Shown in pieces: positions 25,606-34,218 of a DNA stretch of 64,000 nt (position 1 is its first letter; every line of letters begins with the position of its first letter). The position numbers and the translations under genes are program-made. Origin of the DNA: Hymenobacter sp. PAMC 26628 (GTDB taxonomy: Bacteria; Bacteroidota; Bacteroidia; Cytophagales; Hymenobacteraceae); the NCBI RefSeq assembly GCF_001562275.1, contig NZ_CP014304.1:620001-684000 (forward strand), in the 5' to 3' direction. The notes under the pieces were generated by a model. It ran no database searches and was not told where the DNA came from. It was given only the letters and a program-made list of their open reading frames with translations.

Positions 25606-25634
25606 AGGCTTTCCGGCACCGCCGGAAAGCCTTC
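25606..25634 (+). terminator. Hairpin terminator after the cold-shock gene
   Basis: AGGCTTTCCGGC (25606-25617) pairs exactly with GCCGGAAAGCCT (25621-25632) around an ACC loop, 35 bp after the stop. The T-run is short (TT then CG), so termination efficiency is uncertain. Confidence 0.65.
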
Positions 25635-25698
25635 GCTACGTCTAGCGGGGCCGGTGCCGCCGCTGGGCCCCACCTTTGCGGGGCCCCGAACGCCGACC

Positions 25699-26631
25699 AT
25701 GTCCGCTGCTTCTTTTTTTGCGCCGCTGCCCACCGGGCCACTGGGCCCCGACGGGGCGGCGGGCGGGGCGCGCGGCCGGCTGCTAGCGGGCCTGGTGCGC
25801 TGGCCCAACCTGCTCATCATGCTGCTGAGCCTGGCGCTGGTGCGGGCGGGGCTGCTGCTGCCGGGGCAGGTGGGGGCCCTGCTGGCCCCGCGCTTTGGCC
25901 TGCTGGTGCTGAGCGCTTTGCTGGTGGCGGCGGCCGGCTACATCATCAACGACTACTACGACGTGAAGATTGACGCCATCAACCGGCCCGACCGGCTGGT
26001 GGTGGGGCGCGTGGTGCGGCGGCGCACCGCTATGCTGGCCCACTTGGTGCTGAGCGGGGCGGGCGTGGCGCTGGCTACGTTTCTGTCGCCGCTGTTGGGC
26101 GGCGTCACGCTGGGGGCAGCGCTGCTGCTGTGGGGCTACTCGGCCCGCTTCAAGCGGGTGGCGCTGGTGGGCAACGTCAGCATCGGGACCCTCACGGCGG
26201 CGCTGGTGCTACTGCCCGAGCTGCAACTGCGCACCGGCAACGCGGTGGTGTGGCGCTACGCGCTGGCGGCGTTTCTGCTCACGGTGGTGCGCGAAATTGT
26301 GAAGGATGTGGAAGACATGCGCGGCGACGCCCAGCACGACTGCCGCACGCTGCCGCTGGTGCTGGGCGTGGCCCGCACCAAATGGGTGGCGGGGTTTTTC
26401 CTGGCTTGCCTGTGTCTGCTCACGGGTGGGGCGGCGGCCTGGCTGGCAGTGCACGGGCCCTGGCCGCTGGCGGCGTGGCTGGGGGCCCTGGTGCTACTGC
26501 CACTGGGGGCCCTGGTGCGCCTGCTGGTGCTGGCCGACCGCCGCCGCCACTTCCGCCAGCTCAGCACGTGGTGCAAGGGCATCATGCTGGCGGGCGTGCT
26601 TAGCATGGCCTTGGCAGGTGGGGTGGGGTAG
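25699..26631 (+). CDS. UbiA-family prenyltransferase
   Basis: This 310-residue membrane enzyme has nine or so helices. The first Asp-rich motif is IINDYYDVKIDAINRPDR near residue 90 and the second is VVREIVKDVEDMRGDAQHD near residue 200, both of which bind Mg-diphosphate. This branch is often annotated as geranylgeranylglycerol-phosphate geranylgeranyltransferase in Bacteroidota; I can support only aromatic- or glycerol-acceptor prenyl transfer. The ATG at 25699 was chosen over 25654. The stop codon TAG is fused to a GGGCCCCGGGG palindrome. Confidence 0.87.
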   Translation: MSAASFFAPLPTGPLGPDGAAGGARGRLLAGLVRWPNLLIMLLSLALVRAGLLLPGQVGALLAPRFGLLVLSALLVAAAGYIINDYYDVKIDAINRPDRLVVGRVVRRRTAMLAHLVLSGAGVALATFLSPLLGGVTLGAALLLWGYSARFKRVALVGNVSIGTLTAALVLLPELQLRTGNAVVWRYALAAFLLTVVREIVKDVEDMRGDAQHDCRTLPLVLGVARTKWVAGFFLACLCLLTGGAAAWLAVHGPWPLAAWLGALVLLPLGALVRLLVLADRRRHFRQLSTWCKGIMLAGVLSMALAGGVG

Positions 26632-26707
26632 GGCCCCGGGGCCGGCACCAACCGCGGAGGCCATAAATCCGTTAGTGCGCCTAAACAATTCATCTTTTAT
26701 TCAGTCG

Positions 26708-27907
26708 ATGCGATTTTTACCCCTTGCCGCCTTGCTGGCTGGCCTTTCCTTTACTGCCTTGGCACAGCCCATGGCCCCGGCTGATACCGCGCACGTACCC
26801 CTCGCCGTGGAGCCGGCCCCCCGGGCCCCCGCCATTGGCAAGCCCACGAAAAATATCACCATTCTGCCCATTCCGGTACTGTTTTACCAAGCCGAGACCG
26901 GCCTTGGCTACGGGCTGGGCGGTCTTTTGAGCGGCCGTTTTGGGCAGGATACCACTGTGCGCTCGTCTAACGCCCGCATTCAATACTGGCAAACGGCGAA
27001 AAAGCAGTCACTCATCCAGTTTGTACACACCATTTATTCGCCGGGCGAGAAGTACTACCTCAACGGTGAAATCAGTGCCTACAACCAACTGCTGTATTAC
27101 TACGGCAAGGGCAACAACTCCTCGATTGGCGACCAGTCGAATGTGGCCTATAAGCTGTTCATTGTGAACCAACGCGTGCAGAAGGCCATCGCACCGAAGC
27201 TGTTCTTTGGGGCCCAGTATCGCCTCACCGACATGAGCCAGATCCAGGCCGACGGGGCCGCGGACAATGGCAGCACCAATTACTTCTACCGCGACCCGCG
27301 CCTAAGCGACCGGGAGCGAATGGGCACCACGGTGTCGGGCCTGGGTCCGGTCATCACGCTCGACACACGCGACGTGGCGCTGGCTGCCTTCCACGGCGAC
27401 TTGCTCGACGCCAGCGTAATGTTCAACGGCAAGGGCTTGGGGTCGGATTATAAATTCATCCGCTACCAAATTGATGCCCGCCACTACCAGCCCATCTTTT
27501 CTGATAAAACCATTTTGGCCATGCAGTTCCTGGGGCAGTTTCACACCGGCGACGTGCCTTTTCGCGAGTTGGCTGGCATTGGGGCCAACTTGGGCGGCAC
27601 GCTGTACAACAACGCCAACTTGCTGCGTGGCATTTACGAGCAACGCTACCGTGACCGCCAGATGATGATGTTTCAGGCCGAGTTGCGCCAGCACTTGTTC
27701 TGGCGCATCGATGGCGCGGCATTTGCCGGCGTGGGCGAAGTGGCCAACGGCGCCAGCGATTTTTCACTCAATCAGGTACGCGGTGCAGGCGGCGCCGGCA
27801 TACGCTTCAACTTTATTCGCCGCGACCGGGTAAACCTGCGCCTCGATTATGCGGTGGGCGCCGGTTCGCAATCGGGGTTTTTGTTTGCCATCGGCGAAGC
27901 GTTCTAG
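26708..27907 (+). CDS. BamA/Omp85-like outer-membrane barrel protein
   Basis: This 399-residue protein has a signal peptide (MRFLPLAALLAGLSFTALAQ) and then a short periplasmic segment with no obvious POTRA repeats. A surface-antigen-type barrel follows: PVLFYQAETGLGYGLGGLLSG, GLGPVITLDTRDVALAAFHG, ELRQHLFWRIDGAAFAGVGE and NLRLDYAVGAGSQSG, ending in a C-terminal Phe. The GAG-x-R-F-x-x-x-R-x-D-x-x-x-x-R-x-DY pattern near the end is typical of the Omp85 superfamily. Without POTRA domains it is unlikely to be BamA itself. Function unknown. The ATG at 26708 starts the signal peptide. Confidence 0.82.
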   Translation: MRFLPLAALLAGLSFTALAQPMAPADTAHVPLAVEPAPRAPAIGKPTKNITILPIPVLFYQAETGLGYGLGGLLSGRFGQDTTVRSSNARIQYWQTAKKQSLIQFVHTIYSPGEKYYLNGEISAYNQLLYYYGKGNNSSIGDQSNVAYKLFIVNQRVQKAIAPKLFFGAQYRLTDMSQIQADGAADNGSTNYFYRDPRLSDRERMGTTVSGLGPVITLDTRDVALAAFHGDLLDASVMFNGKGLGSDYKFIRYQIDARHYQPIFSDKTILAMQFLGQFHTGDVPFRELAGIGANLGGTLYNNANLLRGIYEQRYRDRQMMMFQAELRQHLFWRIDGAAFAGVGEVANGASDFSLNQVRGAGGAGIRFNFIRRDRVNLRLDYAVGAGSQSGFLFAIGEAF

Positions 27908-27941
27908 TACTGGCCGGCAACGGCTGGCACTGGTACCAGAG

Positions 27942-27980
27942 GCCCCGGTTCTGCTGTGCAGGGCCGGGGCTTTTGCTTTA
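27942..27980 (+). terminator. Terminator after the barrel protein gene
   Basis: GCCCCGG (27942-27948) pairs with CCGGGGC (27964-27970), followed by TTTTGCTTTA. The remaining 200 bp to the next gene is AT-rich and shows no other feature. Confidence 0.7.
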
Positions 27981-28195
27981 AGGATGCAACAAAAACGCGC
28001 CGTTAATTAATAAACTCACAACATTTGTAACATTTATATTATTAGTTGCTAAATAGTTAAACGAGAGCCATTCGACTAGAATTTCATTTAAAGAATTATG
28101 GAATAACCTAGTGATAAAACCCCGGCATTTTTATGCAAATAGAAACACTGGTTTTGCCAACCACCGCCCCGGCTAGGGCGTAGAAGCCGGGTACC

Positions 28196-29476
28196 ATGCC
28201 TTCCGCTACCCCGTTGCGTTTCCAAGCCGCCCGCGAAGCGACCTCTGCCCCGCCCCCGGTTTCCGCCCCTGATTATGCCGCCCGGCTGCATCAGCAGCTG
28301 CCCCCGCCCCGTGCTGCGTTGCGGGCCTGCGTCATCATCCCAGCCAAGGACGAGGCCGCTACGCTGCCCGCTACCCTGGCGGCTTTGGCGGCGCAAACAG
28401 ACGTGGCCGGCCAGCCCTTGCCGCCCGATAGTTTTGAGGTAATTGTGCTGGCCAACAACTGTACCGACGGCACCGCCAGCGCCGTGCGCCACTTTGCACG
28501 CCAGCACCCAGCCCTGGCCGTGCACGTGGCCCGCCTGCGCCTAGCCGCCCCCGATGCCCACGTGGGCCGCGCCCGGCGCCTGCTGATGGACGAGGCCTGC
28601 CTGCGCTTGCTGAGCCTGGGCCATTTCAACGGTATTATTGCCAGCACCGACGCTGATACCCGCGTGGCCCCCGACTGGCTGGCCGCCACCCAGGCCGAAA
28701 TCGCGGCCGGAGCCGACGCGGTGGGCGGCCGCATCCTCACCGACGCAACGCCCGTGCCCACCGACCAGCCCGTGGCGCTGGGGGGGCCCAGCGGGGTGCG
28801 CCGCACCCAGCTCCGCGACGCGGCTTACCAACTGTGGTGTGCCCGCCTCGAAGCCCAACTCGACCCGCAGGCTGCCGACCCGTGGCCGCGCCACCACCAA
28901 CACTTCGGGGCCAGCCTAGCCCTTACCGCCCGCGCCTACCGCCGCGTGGGGGGGCTGCCCGTGGTGCGCTACCTAGAGGACGAAGCCCTTTGCCAGCAGC
29001 TGCGCCGCCACGACCTGCGCCTGCGGCACAGCCCGCGCGTGGTAGTGTACACTTCGGCCCGCCAGTACGGCCGCGTGGAGGTGGGCCTCTCTTGGCAATT
29101 GCGCGAGTGGGCGGCCCAAAGCGTGGCACGCAGCGAGCCACTGGTGCCGTGCCCGCAGCACTTGGCGGCGCTATGGCGCGCGCGCCGGCAATTGCGCGCC
29201 TGGTGGAGCCGCGCCGCCCCGTTTGGGGTGCCGGGGCAGGGCGTAGCAGCCGCGCTGGGCCTGCCCGAGAAGCAATTGGCCCGGCAAGTGCTGGCCAGCT
29301 GCACCTTCGGCCGGCTTTGGGACTGGGTGGCCGAGGCCCGTGCTACCGCCGGCGTAGCTGTACCGCAGGTGCCGCTGGCCGACGCGTTGGCTTGGCTGCG
29401 GGCCCCGGCCGCAGGCCAACAGGCTACCTTTTTTCCAGCACGTCGAGCCGGTACTGCGGGTGGCGCTGGCCGCTGA
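28196..29476 (+). CDS. Family 2 glycosyltransferase
   Basis: This 426-residue GT-A enzyme has the nucleotide-binding start CVIIPAKDEAATLPATLAAL near residue 42, VIVLANNCTDGTA near residue 82, the DxD-type metal motif in IIASTDADTRVAPDWL near residue 145, and the acceptor-side ED motif in RYLEDEALCQQLRRHDLRL. There are no long membrane helices. Its 3' end overlaps the convergent methyltransferase gene by 53 bp. Together with the deacetylase, methyltransferase and acyl-CoA-dehydrogenase-like genes it forms a compact cassette that probably makes or decorates an amino-sugar-containing molecule. Donor and acceptor unknown. Confidence 0.87.
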   Translation: MPSATPLRFQAAREATSAPPPVSAPDYAARLHQQLPPPRAALRACVIIPAKDEAATLPATLAALAAQTDVAGQPLPPDSFEVIVLANNCTDGTASAVRHFARQHPALAVHVARLRLAAPDAHVGRARRLLMDEACLRLLSLGHFNGIIASTDADTRVAPDWLAATQAEIAAGADAVGGRILTDATPVPTDQPVALGGPSGVRRTQLRDAAYQLWCARLEAQLDPQAADPWPRHHQHFGASLALTARAYRRVGGLPVVRYLEDEALCQQLRRHDLRLRHSPRVVVYTSARQYGRVEVGLSWQLREWAAQSVARSEPLVPCPQHLAALWRARRQLRAWWSRAAPFGVPGQGVAAALGLPEKQLARQVLASCTFGRLWDWVAEARATAGVAVPQVPLADALAWLRAPAAGQQATFFPARRAGTAGGAGR

Positions 29477-30020
29477 GGTGCACCCAGGGGCCCCCTGGGC
29501 CGGTTTTCTGGAGGAAAAATTCGTGTACTTCGTCCCCCGTCAGGGGGTAGTCGTGCACGGGGGGCGTCCAGTGCACGAGCAGCAACTGGCCCCCGGCGGG
29601 GAGGGCCCCGGCGATGCGGTCGGCGGCGCGCGCCAGGTCGGCAGGGTTCCAGTAATAACCTACTTCGCAGAGGGTAATGAGGTCGAAGGGGCCCGTCGGA
29701 AACTCGTCGGGTAGCTGCATTTGCTGGAAAGCCACCTGGGGCAAATCGGCGCAGCGGCGGCGGGCTTGCGCCAAGGCTTCGGCGCTCACGTCTACCCCCA
29801 GCAGGTGGTTGCACCGCGGCGCCAGCTGGGCCGTGAACACGCCCAGCGAGCACCCGATTTCGAACGCCCGCGGGTAGTGCGCCCGGGGCAGGGCCCCCAG
29901 CGAGGCCGCGTACTTGGCGTGCTCGTAGGGGCTGGTTTCAAAACCCCAAGGGTCGGAATTAGCCCGGTACACGTCATCGAAATAGTTGCCGTCCAGGCTG
30001 TTGGGTTGGTTCTCGTTCAT
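29424..30020 (-). CDS. NodS-like SAM-dependent methyltransferase
   Basis: This 198-residue class I methyltransferase has the SAM-binding motif FEIGCSLGVFTAQLAPRC near residue 52, the acidic strand-end LLGVDVSAEAL, and motif IV LITLCEVGYYW near residue 115. The N-terminal FDDVYRANSDPWGFETS and the CEVGYYW and LVHWTPPVHDYPL segments resemble the NodS family, which N-methylates deacetylated chitooligosaccharides in rhizobia. Its start overlaps the deacetylase stop by 4 bp (ATGA), showing tight translational coupling. The substrate is inferred to be an amino sugar because of the deacetylase neighbour. Confidence 0.85.
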   Translation of the reverse strand: MNENQPNSLDGNYFDDVYRANSDPWGFETSPYEHAKYAASLGALPRAHYPRAFEIGCSLGVFTAQLAPRCNHLLGVDVSAEALAQARRRCADLPQVAFQQMQLPDEFPTGPFDLITLCEVGYYWNPADLARAADRIAGALPAGGQLLLVHWTPPVHDYPLTGDEVHEFFLQKTGPGGPWVHLSGQRHPQYRLDVLEKR

Positions 30021-30754
30021 GTGTGGTGCTCAAAATATACTTCGAAAGGCTGGTCGAACTTGGTCAGCATGTCATCGGCCAGCAGGAAGCCCTGGGCGTC
30101 GTCGGTGAACACACCGGGCGCCACCTGCGAGCGGTGGGCGGCAATGGCAGCCAGCTTCTGGGGCAGCACCTCGCCAATGGCTAAGCGGATCCCCGCCACG
30201 TGGTCGGCGGGCTGAGGGAGGTCGGCAGGGGCGGCGCGCTGCCAGGCCCACACCACGTATTCGAGCTGGCGCGGCGCGGCGGGCAGCCCGGTCAGGGCTG
30301 CTTGGGCCAGCAAGTAGCTGGCGCGGTGGTCGGGGTGCGGGTCGCGCCGCCAAGGCAGCAGCACGGTGGCTATCTGGCTATCAAGCACAAACGCCCGCAA
30401 CTGGTCTGCCGCTTCGGCAAAGCCGGGCTGCGCGGGGCCCGTGGGCACGGCCGCGTCGGGCAGGCGCAGCAGCAGCGGTTCGGTGTGCACGTCGAGTAGC
30501 GCGAGGGCGTGGCGCAGCTCACCCTCGCGCACGGCCCGCCGGGCGGGTGCCGAAAACACGGCCGAGTTTGGGTGCGACATGGTACCATCGCTCACCAAAG
30601 CGGCGTGCACGGGCTGGCCAGCCCGCCGCAGCAGTGCCAGCAGGCCCCCGCAGCCCAGAGCCTCGTCGTCGGGGTGCGGCACGATGATGAGCGTGGGCCC
30701 CAGCGTGGCGGCAAACGCGGCCGGGCGCACGGGGTATTCAGCAAAAGGCAGCAT
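30017..30754 (-). CDS. PIG-L/LmbE-family deacetylase
   Basis: This 245-residue zinc-dependent deacetylase has the family signature TLIIVPHPDDEALGCGGLL near residue 20, with catalytic Asp and zinc ligands His and Asp, and the second zinc histidine in RRDPHPDHRASYLL near residue 135. The family removes acetyl groups from GlcNAc-containing conjugates (MshB, BshB and PIG-L types). The ATG at 30754 was chosen; the long upstream extension to 31525 overlaps the acyl-CoA-dehydrogenase-like gene in another frame. It lies 5 bp after that gene and is coupled to the methyltransferase, so the three are surely one transcript. Confidence 0.9.
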   Translation of the reverse strand: MLPFAEYPVRPAAFAATLGPTLIIVPHPDDEALGCGGLLALLRRAGQPVHAALVSDGTMSHPNSAVFSAPARRAVREGELRHALALLDVHTEPLLLRLPDAAVPTGPAQPGFAEAADQLRAFVLDSQIATVLLPWRRDPHPDHRASYLLAQAALTGLPAAPRQLEYVVWAWQRAAPADLPQPADHVAGIRLAIGEVLPQKLAAIAAHRSQVAPGVFTDDAQGFLLADDMLTKFDQPFEVYFEHHT

Positions 30755-30759
30755 AATCG

Positions 30760-31941
30760 TTAATATAAGTCGTTGCCCTCCAGCACGAAGCGGCCCACGT
30801 CGGCCAGTACAAAGTCGGGAGCCGGCTGGCGCAGGTAGTGGGTCAGGTCGCGGTGCAGGCGCTCGAAAGGCTCGGGCTGGAGCAGGCCGCGGGCCCCCAC
30901 GCAGCGCTCGGCCAGCGGCAGCACGGCCAGGCCAATTTGCTCGATGGCGGTGCGCACGAGGTTGGCGTAGGCCCCAGCGGCGGGGCTGGCTGGGGCCCCG
31001 GCGGCATTGGGGAGGACGGCGTGGGCGGCGGCCCCGCGCAGCCACTGCCGGCCGCTTTCGATGAGCAGGGCCATTTGGCCCAGGCGCTGGCGCTGGTAGG
31101 GGTCGTCGGTGCGGCCCAGGCCCTGCAAAAAGCGGCGGGTTTCGTCGTACACCGCTTCGGCCCCGCCCAGCTGCACGGCCGCAAACCGGCTGGCCCCGCC
31201 CCCAAACCACGGCTGGCGGTAGTAGGCGTTGGGCGGGCCCAGCAGGTCGTCGGGCCCAATCTCCAGTCCGGTGAGGTCGGCGCGGTGGCTGGCGGTGGAG
31301 CGCATCCCCAGCGGCCGCCAAAACGAGCGGTCGAGCACGGGCGGCTGGGCATCGGCGGGCAGCACCAGCATCTGCCAGCCCTGGCCGTCGGGCAGGGCCC
31401 CCGTGAGGAGCGGGCGCGCCACGTAGCCGGCTCCCGAGGCAAAGGTTTTGGCGCCGTGCAGGCGGTAGCGGCCGTTGGGCAGCGCCTCCAGCCGCACGCC
31501 GTGGGCGGGGTCTTCGGTGTTCCACACGCCAAACAGCAGCCCAGCCGCCGCGTCGGCGGCCCAGCGCGTGGCCTGCGCCGGCGTGCCAAACAACTGCATG
31601 AGCAGTAGGGCGTTGGTATGGCCTTCGAAGAGCCGGCCCACGGCCAAGTTACCCCGGCCAACGTGGCGTAACACGGTCAGCAGCTCCTCGGTTGCGGCGG
31701 GGGCCCCTAGGCCGGCGCCGCCCAAGCCGGGGGCCAGCGCCGCGGTGAGCAGCCCGGTGGCCCGCAGCCAGTCAAATTCTTGAACGGGAAATACTGCTTC
31801 GGCATCGGTGGCGGCGGCCTGGGCAAACAGGCGGGGGGCGAGGGCCCCGGCGGCTTGCACGGCTGCGGCAGGTGTGGCTAGCAGGGGCAAAGTGGGGTTG
31901 ACAATGGCAGGGGAATCGGCACGTATAACATCAGCAACCAT
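30760..31941 (-). CDS. Acyl-CoA dehydrogenase-like flavoprotein lacking the usual catalytic Glu
   Basis: This 393-residue protein has acyl-CoA-dehydrogenase-like architecture: a helical N-terminal domain, then GLLFGVWNTEDPAHGVRL and LHGAKTFASGAGYVARPLL (beta domain, FAD and substrate contacts), and RFAAVQLGGAEAVYDETRR with a C-terminal helical bundle. The C-terminal region where typical members carry the catalytic Glu in a YEGT-like motif reads RDLTHYLRQPAPDFVLADVG, so an ordinary alpha,beta-dehydrogenation mechanism is doubtful. It is the first gene of the three-gene minus-strand unit. The ATG at 31941 was preferred to the TTG at 31962. Reaction unknown. Confidence 0.78.
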   Translation of the reverse strand: MVADVIRADSPAIVNPTLPLLATPAAAVQAAGALAPRLFAQAAATDAEAVFPVQEFDWLRATGLLTAALAPGLGGAGLGAPAATEELLTVLRHVGRGNLAVGRLFEGHTNALLLMQLFGTPAQATRWAADAAAGLLFGVWNTEDPAHGVRLEALPNGRYRLHGAKTFASGAGYVARPLLTGALPDGQGWQMLVLPADAQPPVLDRSFWRPLGMRSTASHRADLTGLEIGPDDLLGPPNAYYRQPWFGGGASRFAAVQLGGAEAVYDETRRFLQGLGRTDDPYQRQRLGQMALLIESGRQWLRGAAAHAVLPNAAGAPASPAAGAYANLVRTAIEQIGLAVLPLAERCVGARGLLQPEPFERLHRDLTHYLRQPAPDFVLADVGRFVLEGNDLY

Positions 31942-32046
31942 CGGCGCGCGGGTGAAAAGCAAGTGAATAAAGCTATACTCCGAAAAGGGCCTCCTTGTTC
32001 CTGCCGCGCTTATGCGGCATCGGCGTTAAATTCAATTACGACCGGC

Positions 32047-32079
32047 TTTGTGCCCCGGCGGGGGGGCGGTGTACCTTTG
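32047..32079 (+). promoter_or_regulatory. Consensus promoter of purH
   Basis: TTTG at 32047-32050 and TACCTTTG at 32072-32079, spaced by 21 bp, match the Bacteroidota promoter pattern. The purH ATG is 36 bp downstream. Confidence 0.6.
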
Positions 32080-32114
32080 CGGCGGCAATTCCGCCCTAGC
32101 TTTTTCCGCCGTTT

Positions 32115-33659
32115 ATGTCGTCCCGTCCCATTCGCGCCGCCCTGTTGTCCGTCTACCACAAAGACCGATTGGGGCCCCTGGTGCAGGTGCTCCGCCAGCA
32201 CGGCGTCACGCTGTACTCGACCGGCGGCACCCAGCAATTCCTCGAAAGCGAAGGCGCCGCCGTCACGGCCGTGGAGGACCTCACGGGCTTCCCCGAAGTG
32301 TTCGGCGGGCGCGTGAAAACGCTGCATCCCAAGGTGTTCGGCGGTATTCTGCACCGCCGCCACGAGCCCGGCGACCTGGCTCAGGCCGAGCAGCACGGCA
32401 TCCCGCCCATCGATTTGGTGGTGGTCGATTTGTATCCGTTTGAAGAAACCGTGGCCAGTGGGGCCCCCCAGGCCGACGTCATCGAAAAGATTGACATCGG
32501 TGGCATTGCTCTGCTGCGCGCCGCCGCCAAAAATTACCGCGACGTGCTGGTAATCAGCAGCCGCGAGCAGTACGCCGCCGTGGCCGAGCTGCTGGCCGCC
32601 AAAAACGGCGCCACCGACCTGGAGGACCGCCGCCACTACGCTGCCGCCGCCTTCGCCACCACCAGCCACTACGACACCGAAATCTTCAAGTACGTGAGCC
32701 AGGGCACCGACTTAGCCGCGAACGCCACCGCCGCTCCGGCCAGTCCCCAGGGCCCCGCCACGGCGCTGCGCTACGGCGAGAACCCCCACCAGGCCGGCAC
32801 GTTCTACGGCGACCTGGGGGCCCTGTTCGACCAATTGCACGGCAAACAGCTGAGCTACAACAACCTGGTGGACGTGGACGCCGCCGTGCAGCTCATGCGC
32901 GAGTTTGCCGATGGGGCCCCGGCCTGCGCCATCCTCAAGCACACCAACGCCTGCGGCGTGGCCCTGGCCGATACTTTGCACGACGCCTACGTGCAGGCCC
33001 TGGCCTGCGACCCGGTGTCAGCGTTCGGCGGGGTTATCGTCGTGAACAAAGAAGTGGATGCGGCCACCGCTGCCGAGCTGAGCCAGCTGTTTTTCGAGGT
33101 GCTGATTGCGCCCAGCTTCGCGCCCGACGCCCTGCCGCTGCTGCAAAGCAAGAAAAACCGCATCCTGCTGCGCCAAAAGCCGGTCGCGTTTCCCGACAAG
33201 CAAATCAAAACCTTGCTCAATGGCCTCATCGAGCAAGACGCTGACCTCCAGAGCGAAACCGTAGCCGACTTCCGCGTCGTCACCCAGTCGGCCCCCACGG
33301 CCGAGGAAACGGCGGCCCTGGAGTTTGCCGGCAAAATCTGCAAGCACACCAAGAGCAACACCATCGTGCTGGCCCGCGCCGGCCAGCTGCTGGCCTCGGG
33401 CGTGGGCCAAACCTCGCGCGTGGACGCCTTGCGCCAGGCCATCGAAAAAGCCCACGCCTTCGGCTTCGACCTGCAAGGCGCCGTAATGGCCTCCGACGCC
33501 TTTTTCCCTTTCCCCGACTGCGTGGAAATTGCCGGCGCGGCCGGCATCCGGGCCGTGGTGCAGCCCGGCGGCTCCATTAAGGATGCCGACAGCATCCGCG
33601 CCTGCGACGAGCGCGGCATGGCCATGGTGCTCACCGGCGTGCGCCACTTCAAGCATTAA
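32115..33659 (+). CDS. purH: Bifunctional AICAR transformylase/IMP cyclohydrolase
   Basis: This 514-residue enzyme does the last two steps of IMP synthesis. The N-terminal cyclohydrolase has ALLSVYHKDRLGPLVQVL, GVTLYSTGGTQQFLE, GGRVKTLHPKVFGGIL and DLVVVDLYPFE (residues 1-200). The C-terminal transformylase has RYGENPHQAGTFYG, AILKHTNACGVALAD (the Lys-His pair), DPVSAFGGVIVVNKEVD and DAFFPFPDCVEIAGAAGIRA followed by VVQPGGSIKD. It is full length. It has its own promoter and is followed by a palindromic repeat and a small membrane protein, then mreB. Confidence 0.97.
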   Translation: MSSRPIRAALLSVYHKDRLGPLVQVLRQHGVTLYSTGGTQQFLESEGAAVTAVEDLTGFPEVFGGRVKTLHPKVFGGILHRRHEPGDLAQAEQHGIPPIDLVVVDLYPFEETVASGAPQADVIEKIDIGGIALLRAAAKNYRDVLVISSREQYAAVAELLAAKNGATDLEDRRHYAAAAFATTSHYDTEIFKYVSQGTDLAANATAAPASPQGPATALRYGENPHQAGTFYGDLGALFDQLHGKQLSYNNLVDVDAAVQLMREFADGAPACAILKHTNACGVALADTLHDAYVQALACDPVSAFGGVIVVNKEVDAATAAELSQLFFEVLIAPSFAPDALPLLQSKKNRILLRQKPVAFPDKQIKTLLNGLIEQDADLQSETVADFRVVTQSAPTAEETAALEFAGKICKHTKSNTIVLARAGQLLASGVGQTSRVDALRQAIEKAHAFGFDLQGAVMASDAFFPFPDCVEIAGAAGIRAVVQPGGSIKDADSIRACDERGMAMVLTGVRHFKH

Positions 33660-33735
33660 TTCTGGGGCCCCCGGGCCGCGCAAATTTTCTCGTATTGAGG
33701 CTATCTGAGAAGTACAATTGAACGTTCTATTAATT

Positions 33736-33831
33736 GAACGTCATGCAGAGCGCAGCGAAGCATTTTTTCCGCGTAACTAATCCTGATTACTGGCGCGGAA
33801 AAGATGCTTCGCTGCGCTCTGCATGACGTTC
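33736..33831. repeat. Palindromic intergenic repeat, copy 2
   Basis: A 38-bp near-perfect inverted repeat: GAACGTCATGCAGAGCGCAG (33736-33755) and on to CCGCG, mirrored by CGCGG to CTGCGCTCTGCATGACGTTC (33812-33831). The loop, read on the minus strand, contains ATTAGTTAC as in copy 1, showing that the two elements are related and lie in opposite orientation. Confidence 0.9.
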
Positions 33832-33878
33832 TTTTTTGTGCGGTTTTATTCGATAACAACGTTCTAATTTTCCTCTTT

Positions 33879-34040
33879 ATGAAATACGCCACCCTTGTAG
33901 GGTACGCCCTGCTGGCCGTTGGTATTTTGCTGCGCTTGCTGGCGCCTGGGCTGGGCGTTGTGGGCACGATGCTGGCGGCCGTGGGCGGGCTCACGGTAGC
34001 GGGCGCTACGATAGCGGCCGCCAGCAAGGGGCGGCGGTAG
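33879..34040 (+). CDS. Small hydrophobic protein of 53 residues
   Basis: The protein MKYATLVGYALLAVGILLRL is followed by GVVGTMLAAVGGLTVAGATI and ends ASKGRR: two transmembrane helices with a positively charged C-terminus. The start is an ATG at 33879, 48 bp after the palindromic repeat; an AT-rich leader precedes it. No family recognised. The composition (Gly/Ala/Leu helices, no low-frequency codons) is consistent with a real small membrane protein, but only sequence conservation could prove it. Confidence 0.5.
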   Translation: MKYATLVGYALLAVGILLRLLAPGLGVVGTMLAAVGGLTVAGATIAAASKGRR

Positions 34041-34156
34041 CATACTAACCGGCCGGTTAGGTCGTTTAGGGCCCTGCCCGGTACGGGGATGTGCCCGGTA
34101 TTTTGCAAAGGAAAATCAGGACGGAATCCAGGCCTCGGATCCCCTCATTCCTTCCG

Positions 34157-34164
34157 TACCTTTG
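34157..34164 (+). promoter_or_regulatory. Possible -7 element upstream of mreB
   Basis: TACCTTTG at 34157-34164 fits TAnnTTTG, 55 bp before the mreB ATG, but no TTG stands at the expected -33 distance. Confidence 0.35.
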
Positions 34165-34218
34165 CCCACTTATTGCCGCGCGGCCCCGGTCGTTGCGCCG
34201 CTATTCTGATTTAACTCA

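Noticed and set aside
26306..26707. Upstream extension of the BamA-like gene
   Set aside because: It overlaps ubiA in another frame; a signal peptide begins at 26708.
30755..31525. Upstream extension of the deacetylase frame
   Set aside because: It lies in a different frame over the acyl-CoA-dehydrogenase-like gene and has Arg/Pro-rich composition.
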